This document shows, piece by piece, positions 58,780-64,000 of a DNA stretch of 64,000 bases; the stretch's first letter is position 1, and every line of letters starts with the position of its first letter. Below the pieces are notes generated by a model. That model saw only the letters and a list, made by a program, of their open reading frames with translations, did no database searches and was not told the DNA's origin. Origin of the DNA: Cedecea selenatireducens (GTDB lineage Bacteria > Pseudomonadota > Gammaproteobacteria > Enterobacterales > Enterobacteriaceae); assembly GCF_042138895.1 (NCBI RefSeq), contig NZ_JBHIKW010000005.1, positions 124,001 to 188,000 on the forward strand, in the 5' to 3' direction. The translations under genes and the position numbers were made by a program.

Positions 58780-59970
58780 ATGAAACAGAAAATGCATCTT
58801 GAAACCCAACTGGTCACCGCCGGACGGGAGAAACGCTACACCCAGGGCGCGGTAAATGCGGTGATTCAGCGCGCTTCCTCGCTGGTTTTTGACAGCGTAA
58901 AAGACAAAAAATTTGCCACTGCCAACCGGGCAAACGGCGAGCTGTTCTATGGTCGCAGAGGCACGCTGACGCATTTCTCCTTCCAGAAGGCGATGACCGA
59001 CCTGGAGGGCGGCGCCGGGTGCTCGCTTTATCCGTGCGGTGCGGCGGCGGTCACCAACGCGATTCTGGCCTTCGTCAGCGGCGGAGACCATATCCTGATG
59101 ACCGGCGCGGCCTATGAGCCAACACAGGACTTCTGCAATAAGATCCTGAGCAAATTTAACGTCTCAACGACGTACTACGATCCGATGATTGGGGCCGGGA
59201 TAGCCGAACTTATCCAGCCCAATACCCGCGTCGTTTTCCTTGAGTCTCCGAGTTCAATTACCATGGAAGTTCAGGACGTTCCCGGCATGATTAAGGCCAT
59301 TCGTGCCGTTAATCCGGATATTGTCATCATGCTGGACAACACCTGGGCCGCCGGAGTGCTGTTCCGCGCGCTGGATTATGGCGTAGATATCTCGATTCAG
59401 GCCGGGACCAAATACACCATTGGCCATTCGGACGGCATGCTGGGGACGGCCGTGGCCAACGAGCGTTGTTGGGATCGCCTGCGTGAAAATTCCTACCTGA
59501 TGGGCCAGACGCTGGATGCCGATACGGCGTATATGGCCGCCCGCGGCCTGCGCACGCTGGGGGTGAGGCTGAAGCAGCATGAAGAAAGCAGCCTCGCGAT
59601 TGCCCGCTGGCTGTCAGAGCATCCACAGGTGGAGCGGGTTAACCATCCCGCGCTGGCAGAATGCCCTGGGCATGCGTTCTTCGACCGTGACTTTTCCGGC
59701 AGCTCCGGCCTGTTCTCCTTTGTGCTGAAACAGCGCCTGACGGACGAACAGCTTGCTGGCTATCTCGACAACTTCGCGCTGTTCCATATGGCGTATTCCT
59801 GGGGCGGGTTTGAGTCACTTATCCTGGCCAACCAGCCGGAAGAGCTGAATGAAATCCGCCCGGCCGGAAAGGTAGACTTCAGCGGCACGCTGGTGCGCGT
59901 GCATATCGGTCTGGAAAACGTTGAAGAACTGATTGCCGACCTCGAAGCCGGTTTCGCCCGCCTCGTCTGA
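58780..59970 (+). CDS. Cystathionine beta-lyase-type C-S lyase (MetC paralogue)
   Basis: 396 residues, PLP-dependent Cys/Met metabolism family. Closely follows E. coli MetC: ANGELFYGRRGTLTHF, YPCGAAAVTNAILAF, MLDNTWAAGVLFRALDYG, the PLP lysine in QAGTKYTIGHSDGM, and SSGLFSFVLKQ. It cleaves cystathionine, or cystine-like compounds, to a thiol, pyruvate and ammonia. It lies 42 bases after the symporter gene. The pairing points to catabolism of an imported sulphur amino acid rather than methionine synthesis. Confidence 0.9.
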   Translation: MKQKMHLETQLVTAGREKRYTQGAVNAVIQRASSLVFDSVKDKKFATANRANGELFYGRRGTLTHFSFQKAMTDLEGGAGCSLYPCGAAAVTNAILAFVSGGDHILMTGAAYEPTQDFCNKILSKFNVSTTYYDPMIGAGIAELIQPNTRVVFLESPSSITMEVQDVPGMIKAIRAVNPDIVIMLDNTWAAGVLFRALDYGVDISIQAGTKYTIGHSDGMLGTAVANERCWDRLRENSYLMGQTLDADTAYMAARGLRTLGVRLKQHEESSLAIARWLSEHPQVERVNHPALAECPGHAFFDRDFSGSSGLFSFVLKQRLTDEQLAGYLDNFALFHMAYSWGGFESLILANQPEELNEIRPAGKVDFSGTLVRVHIGLENVEELIADLEAGFARLV

Positions 59971-59981
59971 TTCCCTCCTTT

Positions 59982-60004
59982 GCCGCTCGTAAGGGCGGCC
60001 TTTT
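59982..60004 (+). terminator. Terminator of the symporter/lyase operon
   Basis: GCCGC-TCGTAAGG-GCGGC followed by CTTTT, 11 bases past the lyase stop codon. Confidence 0.7.
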
Positions 60005-60035
60005 CGCCTGAGTTATTCCGCTATTCTCCCTTCAT

Positions 60036-60086
60036 TGGAATAAAATATTCGTGATAATGCGCACGCACATGGAATAAAATATTCCA
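60036..60086. promoter_or_regulatory. Two palindromic operators upstream of murQ (candidate MurR sites)
   Basis: TGGAATAAAATATTCGT (60036-60052) and TGGAATAAAATATTCCA (60070-60086); the second is a perfect palindrome, and the two are 34 bases apart. They sit 37 bases or more before the murQ start, where a MurR/RpiR repressor would act. No murR gene is in the window. Confidence 0.65.
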
Positions 60087-60122
60087 TACTATGCACTGCA
60101 GAACACACTAATGGATGTCCCG

Positions 60123-61031
60123 ATGAAGATTAATTTAACCAAACTGGTCACCGAGAGCCGCAATACGGCGAGCGCGGAAATCGATACGCTGCCCACTTTA
60201 GACATGCTCAAAGTTATCAATAATGAAGACAAGCAGGTGCCGCTGGCGGTTGAGGCAACGCTGCCGCAGGTGGCTCAGGTCGTCGATAAAGTCGTGGCCG
60301 CATTCGCCCGGGGCGGCAGGCTGATTTACAGCGGTGCAGGGACATCAGGCCGGCTGGGTATTCTGGATGCAAGTGAGTGCCCGCCAACTTTCGGCACCCC
60401 TCGCGAGCAGGTGGTCGGCCTGATTGCCGGCGGGCATCCGGCCATTTTGCAGGCGGTGGAGAACGCCGAAGACAGCCGTGAAATGGGCGAGCAGGATCTG
60501 CGGAACCTGAACTTTAGCGCGCGAGACGTGCTGGTGGGTATTGCCGCCAGCGGCCGCACGCCGTACGTGCTCGGCGCCATGGCCTATGCAAAAAGCGTGG
60601 GCGCCACCGTCGCGGCAATCTCCTGTAATCCCGGCAGCGAAATGAGCCTGGCGGCTGATATCGCCATCGAACCCGTGGTCGGCCCCGAAGTCGTCACCGG
60701 CTCTTCACGCATGAAGGCGGGCACGGCGCAAAAGCTGATCCTGAATATGATCACCACCGGGTCGATGATCCGCAGCGGCAAAGTCTATGGCAACCTGATG
60801 GTTGACGTGGAAGCCACCAACGCCAAGCTGATTCAGCGCCAGATTAATATCGTGGTTGAGGCTACCGATTCCAGCCCTGCGCAGGCAGAAGAGGCGCTCA
60901 ATGCCTGCCACCGTCACTGTAAAACGGCGATCTTCATGCTGCTGAGCGGCCTGTCTGCCGCAGAGGCCAGCGAGGTGCTGGCGAAAAATCAGGGCTTTAT
61001 ACGTAAAGCATTGCAGGGGTTAAACGGATAG
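60123..61031 (+). CDS. murQ: N-acetylmuramic acid 6-phosphate etherase MurQ
   Basis: 302 residues from the ATG at 60123 (MKINLTKLVTESRNTASAEI), which aligns with E. coli MurQ; an ATG four codons earlier is possible. SIS domain: IYSGAGTSGRLGILDASECPP, then GIAASGRTPYVLGAM and GSSRMKAGTAQKLILNM. It removes D-lactate from MurNAc-6-P, yielding GlcNAc-6-P. It ends two bases before murP. Confidence 0.96.
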   Translation: MKINLTKLVTESRNTASAEIDTLPTLDMLKVINNEDKQVPLAVEATLPQVAQVVDKVVAAFARGGRLIYSGAGTSGRLGILDASECPPTFGTPREQVVGLIAGGHPAILQAVENAEDSREMGEQDLRNLNFSARDVLVGIAASGRTPYVLGAMAYAKSVGATVAAISCNPGSEMSLAADIAIEPVVGPEVVTGSSRMKAGTAQKLILNMITTGSMIRSGKVYGNLMVDVEATNAKLIQRQINIVVEATDSSPAQAEEALNACHRHCKTAIFMLLSGLSAAEASEVLAKNQGFIRKALQGLNG

Positions 61032-61033
61032 CT

Positions 61034-62485
61034 ATGGCGAAAATCACCGGCTCGATGATGGAACAAGTCCTGCGCCTGACGGGCGGCAGCGGCAATATCC
61101 TTGTCTGCGGCAACTGCATGACGCGCCTCAGGCTGACGCTCAAAGACAGAGATCTCGTTCAACACGACGAACTGAAAAAAATTCCCGGCGTGATGGGCGT
61201 GGTCAACGGCGACGATCAGCTGCAAATCATTCTCGGCCCTGGCAAAGCGCAAACCGCCAGCGAGCTGATGAATTCGATGCTGAAGCAGGGCGGCCAAAGC
61301 GAGCCGGAGAACGGCGAAAGTGCGGATCTGGCCGCGCTCGCCAGCCAGAACAAAAAGCAGATGAAGGCGAAGCAGAACAGCGCGGTGCATAACTTCCTCA
61401 CCAAGTTTGCCACCATTTTCACGCCGCTGATCCCGGGCTTTATTGCCGCCGGGCTGCTGCTGGGGATTGCCACGCTGCTGCAGCAAACGCTGGTGGTGGA
61501 AGGTACAACCCCTGCGGCGTGGCTGACCCAGCTTATTGCCTATATGAAGGTGTTCAGCATCGGGCTGTTTACCTTCCTGAGCATTCTTATCGGCTTCAAT
61601 ACCCAGAAGGCCTTCGGCGGCACCGGCGTGAACGGGGCCATCATCGCCTCGCTGTTTATTCTGCGCTACGTGCCGGAAGGCAAAGTGGGCTATTACGCCG
61701 GGATGGATACCTTCTTTGGGCTGACAATCGACCCGCGCGGCAACATCATTGGCGTACTGCTGGCATGTATTCTGGGGGCGTGGATCGAACGCCAGGTGCG
61801 GCGGATGATCCCGGATAACCTGGACATGATCCTTACCTCGACGATCACCTTGCTGATCACCGGGGCTATCACTTTTGTGGCGATCATGCCCATCGGCGGC
61901 GAGCTGTTCAAAGGCATGTCGTGGCTGTTTATGCACCTGAACGGCAACCCATTCGGGACGGCGATTCTGGCCGGGCTGTTCCTGATTGCCGTGGTATTTG
62001 GTATTCACCAGGGCTTTGTCCCGGTGTACTTCGCACTGATGGATGCCCAGGGTTTCAACTCGCTGTTCCCTATTCTGGCGATGGCCGGTGCGGGGCAGGT
62101 AGGCGCGGCGCTGGCCCTGTTTGCCCGCTCTCCAAAAGGCTCGATGCTGCGCACGCAAATCAAAGGGGCCATTATTCCCGGCCTGCTGGGCATTGGTGAG
62201 CCGTTGATTTACGGCGTGACGCTGCCGCGCCTTAAGCCGTTTATCACCGCCTGTATCGGCGGCGGGATTGGTGGGTTCTTCATCGGGCTGGTGGCCTGGC
62301 TCGGGCTGCCCGTCGGGCTGAATACCGTCTTTGGCCCGTCCGGATTAGTGTCGATTCCGCTGATGACCTCAAGTCAGGGGATCTTCGCCGGGATGGCGGT
62401 TTACGTCGCCGGGATTGTTATCGCCTATGCCGCCGGTTTTATCATGACCTGGTTCTTCGGCAGCAAGAACGTTGATTTGACTTAA
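61034..62485 (+). CDS. murP: PTS N-acetylmuramic acid transporter subunit IIBC, MurP
   Basis: 483 residues. The IIB domain (1 to about 85) has the phospho-cysteine in VCGNCMTRLRLTL (Cys28). A linker rich in Gln/Lys follows, then the IIC glucose-family membrane domain with about ten spans and GIGEPLIYGVTLPRLKPF. It imports and phosphorylates MurNAc using EIIA-Glc. It forms the murQP operon for cell-wall sugar recycling. Confidence 0.95.
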   Translation: MAKITGSMMEQVLRLTGGSGNILVCGNCMTRLRLTLKDRDLVQHDELKKIPGVMGVVNGDDQLQIILGPGKAQTASELMNSMLKQGGQSEPENGESADLAALASQNKKQMKAKQNSAVHNFLTKFATIFTPLIPGFIAAGLLLGIATLLQQTLVVEGTTPAAWLTQLIAYMKVFSIGLFTFLSILIGFNTQKAFGGTGVNGAIIASLFILRYVPEGKVGYYAGMDTFFGLTIDPRGNIIGVLLACILGAWIERQVRRMIPDNLDMILTSTITLLITGAITFVAIMPIGGELFKGMSWLFMHLNGNPFGTAILAGLFLIAVVFGIHQGFVPVYFALMDAQGFNSLFPILAMAGAGQVGAALALFARSPKGSMLRTQIKGAIIPGLLGIGEPLIYGVTLPRLKPFITACIGGGIGGFFIGLVAWLGLPVGLNTVFGPSGLVSIPLMTSSQGIFAGMAVYVAGIVIAYAAGFIMTWFFGSKNVDLT

Positions 62486-62501
62486 GTTAATATAACTCTG
62501 C

Positions 62502-62522
62502 CCGCCCGCGCTCTGCGGGCGG
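62502..62522 (+). terminator. Possible murP terminator
   Basis: CCGCCCGC-GCTCT-GCGGGCGG, perfect stem but without a T run (CATTATT follows). Confidence 0.5.
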
Positions 62523-62658
62523 CATTATTCCCACTTCACATCTATCGTTACCCACTTTTTTTCTAAGGACAGAAAAGCATTAGCGATAATTTTTTATTCT
62601 TTTATGGAATCGTTGCCGTTGGAAATACTGCTTTCTCCCCCGAGACAGGAGCAGAATC

Positions 62659-63633
62659 ATGGCAGCAAAACGACACTCACTCTGGCTGGTTGCACTGGCC
62701 TTAATCGCAGCTCAGGCCCACGCGGTGGACGTCACCGTGGCGTACCAGACTTCCGCCGAACCCGCCAAAGTTGCGCAAGCCGATGATGCTTTTGCCAAAG
62801 ACAGCGGGGCAAAAGCGGAATGGCGCAAATTCGACAGCGGCGCGAGCGTGGTTCGCGCGCTGGCCTCTGGCGACGTTCAAATCGGCAATATCGGCTCCAG
62901 CCCGCTAGCCGTGGCGGCCAGCCAGAACGTGCCGATTGAGGTCTTCCTGCTGGCCTCCCAGCTCGGTAATTCTGAAGCGCTGGTGGTCAAAAAAAGCATC
63001 AAATCTCCGCAGGATCTCATCGGTAAACGTATCGCGGTGCCGTTTATTTCCACCACCCATTACAGCCTGCTGGCTTCCCTCAAGCATTGGGGTATTAAGC
63101 CGGATCAGGTTCAAATTCTTAACCTACAGCCTCCGGCAATTATTGCCGCCTGGCAGCGCGGCGACATCGACGCCGCCTATGTCTGGGCGCCCGCGGTGAA
63201 CGAACTGGAAAAAGACGGCAACGTGCTGACAGACTCTGCGCAGGTGGGCAAATGGGGTTCCCCAACGCTCGACGTGTGGGTGGTGCGTAAAGACTTCGCC
63301 GAAAAACACCCTGATGTCGTCACCGCCTTTGCCCGCAGCGCCATTGCGGCCCAAAAAGGCTATATCGACAACCCGGAGCAGTGGCTCAAGCAGCCGGACA
63401 ACCTGAGCAAGCTCTCGCGCCTGAGCGGCGTGCCGGAAACCGACGTCCCTGGGCTGGTGAAGGGCAATACCTACCTGACGGCGAAACAGCAGGTCGAGCA
63501 GCTTAGCGGCCCGGTGAATAAAGCTATCGTCGATACCGCGAAGTTCCTGAAAGAGCAGGGCAAAGTACCTGCGGTGGCAACCGACTATAGCCAGTTTGTG
63601 ACCGACCGCTTCGTGAAGCCGCTGGCGCAGTAA
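62659..63633 (+). CDS. tauA: Taurine ABC transporter substrate-binding protein TauA
   Basis: 324 residues with signal peptide (SLWLVALALIAAQAHA, cut before VDVTVAYQ). Continues VTVAYQTSAEPAKVAQADDA, DSGASVVRALASGDVQIGNI, LQPPAIIAAWQRGDIDAAYV, as in the TauA/SsuA family. Periplasmic taurine-binding component used under sulphur starvation, normally under Cbl/CysB control. tauB starts 21 bases later. Confidence 0.95.
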   Translation: MAAKRHSLWLVALALIAAQAHAVDVTVAYQTSAEPAKVAQADDAFAKDSGAKAEWRKFDSGASVVRALASGDVQIGNIGSSPLAVAASQNVPIEVFLLASQLGNSEALVVKKSIKSPQDLIGKRIAVPFISTTHYSLLASLKHWGIKPDQVQILNLQPPAIIAAWQRGDIDAAYVWAPAVNELEKDGNVLTDSAQVGKWGSPTLDVWVVRKDFAEKHPDVVTAFARSAIAAQKGYIDNPEQWLKQPDNLSKLSRLSGVPETDVPGLVKGNTYLTAKQQVEQLSGPVNKAIVDTAKFLKEQGKVPAVATDYSQFVTDRFVKPLAQ

Positions 63634-63654
63634 CCGTTAACAGGAGGCACGGCG

Positions 63655-64000
63655 ATGCTACAGGTTTCGCATCTTAGCGCGGAGTACGGCGGTAAAGCGG
63701 TACTCGACGACATTAATCTGACGGTGGACGAGGGCGAACTGCTGGTGGTGCTCGGCCCTTCCGGCTGCGGTAAGACCACGCTGCTTAACCTGATCGCCGG
63801 TTTCGTCCCCTATCACTCCGGCAGTATTACGCTGCAGGGCAAAACGGTTGAGGGCCCTGGCGCCGAGCGCGGGGTTGTTTTCCAGAACGAGGGGCTGCTG
63901 CCCTGGCGCTCGGTGCTGCATAACGTGGCTTTCGGGCTGCAGCTTGCCGGGCAGCCTAAGCCGCAGCGTGAAGAGCTTGCGCTCGACATGCTGCGCAAGG
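63655..64000 (+). CDS. tauB: Taurine ABC transporter ATPase TauB (5' part, runs off the window)
   Basis: First 115 codons. ATG at 63655 with AGGAGG upstream. Starts MLQVSHLSAEYGGKAVLDDI; Walker A is VLGPSGCGKTTLLNLIAG (about 34-51), Q-loop VFQNEGLLPWRSV. Energises taurine import with TauA and TauC. The signature and Walker B motifs are beyond the edge. Confidence 0.95.
   Translation, partial: MLQVSHLSAEYGGKAVLDDINLTVDEGELLVVLGPSGCGKTTLLNLIAGFVPYHSGSITLQGKTVEGPGAERGVVFQNEGLLPWRSVLHNVAFGLQLAGQPKPQREELALDMLRK

Noticed and set aside
60989..62158. 389-residue open frame on the minus strand
   Set aside because: Shadow of murP; no domain recognised.

Overview
The window is chromosomal DNA of a member of the Enterobacteriaceae. 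The order ridA-pyrI-pyrB-pyrL, argF/I-rraB, yjgM-valS-holC-pepA-lptF-lptG, yjgR and ahr-leuX is the backbone known from E. coli and Salmonella, and many proteins align almost residue for residue with E. coli ones recalled from memory. An arginine deiminase operon next to argF/I, and miaE behind rraB, resemble the Salmonella layout more than E. coli. I cannot name the genus from sequence alone.

Layout. 1-2.0 kb: end of ridA and the attenuated pyrLBI operon. 2.0-7.5 kb: arcACBD plus an ArgR paralogue (arginine catabolism). 8.1-9.2 kb: biosynthetic ornithine carbamoyltransferase under two ARG boxes. 9.3-11.4 kb: rraB, miaE and an unknown membrane protein. 11.4-17.0 kb: uhpABCT (hexose-phosphate sensing and uptake) with yicN, a block that sits elsewhere in E. 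coli. 17.0-25.1 kb: yjgM, valS, holC, pepA, lptF and lptG. 25.1-33.6 kb: yqeG, yjgR, a one-piece dihydroxyacetone kinase, ahr, and a coupled HNH nuclease/methyltransferase/oxidoreductase operon.

33.9-45.9 kb: a genomic island of about 11.9 kb in tRNA-Leu(CAA) leuX. Its ends are a P4-type integrase beside the intact tRNA and a 15-bp copy of the tRNA 3' end at 45886-45900. It carries an AT-rich membrane protein, a partly duplicated XRE/Ner-like regulator cassette, a second integrase-AlpA-RepA helicase module with C-rich repeats, a 0.74-kb non-coding stretch packed with stem-loops, a RelE/XRE toxin-antitoxin pair, and two long, translationally coupled genes of unknown function (42091-45560) that are the best candidate for an undescribed defence-type system.

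46-56.2 kb: accessory genes: a secreted EEP-family phosphatase/nuclease, another Ner-like regulator, a decayed small gene, hipBA with four evenly spaced operators, sodC with a coupled DUF3455 gene, a Crp-like regulator/nucleoside phosphorylase/PnuC operon, a YegP-like protein, a clear ExoY/edema-factor-type nucleotidyl cyclase, a small conserved protein, and TopAI (YjhX) without its usual partner.

56.3-64 kb: a LysR regulator divergent from a DAACS symporter and a MetC-type C-S lyase; murQ-murP for N-acetylmuramic acid; tauA and the start of tauB for taurine. Four REP-like palindromic repeats (5.2, 21.0, 25.1, 26.5 kb) lie between backbone genes. No rRNA, CRISPR array or intact insertion sequence was seen.
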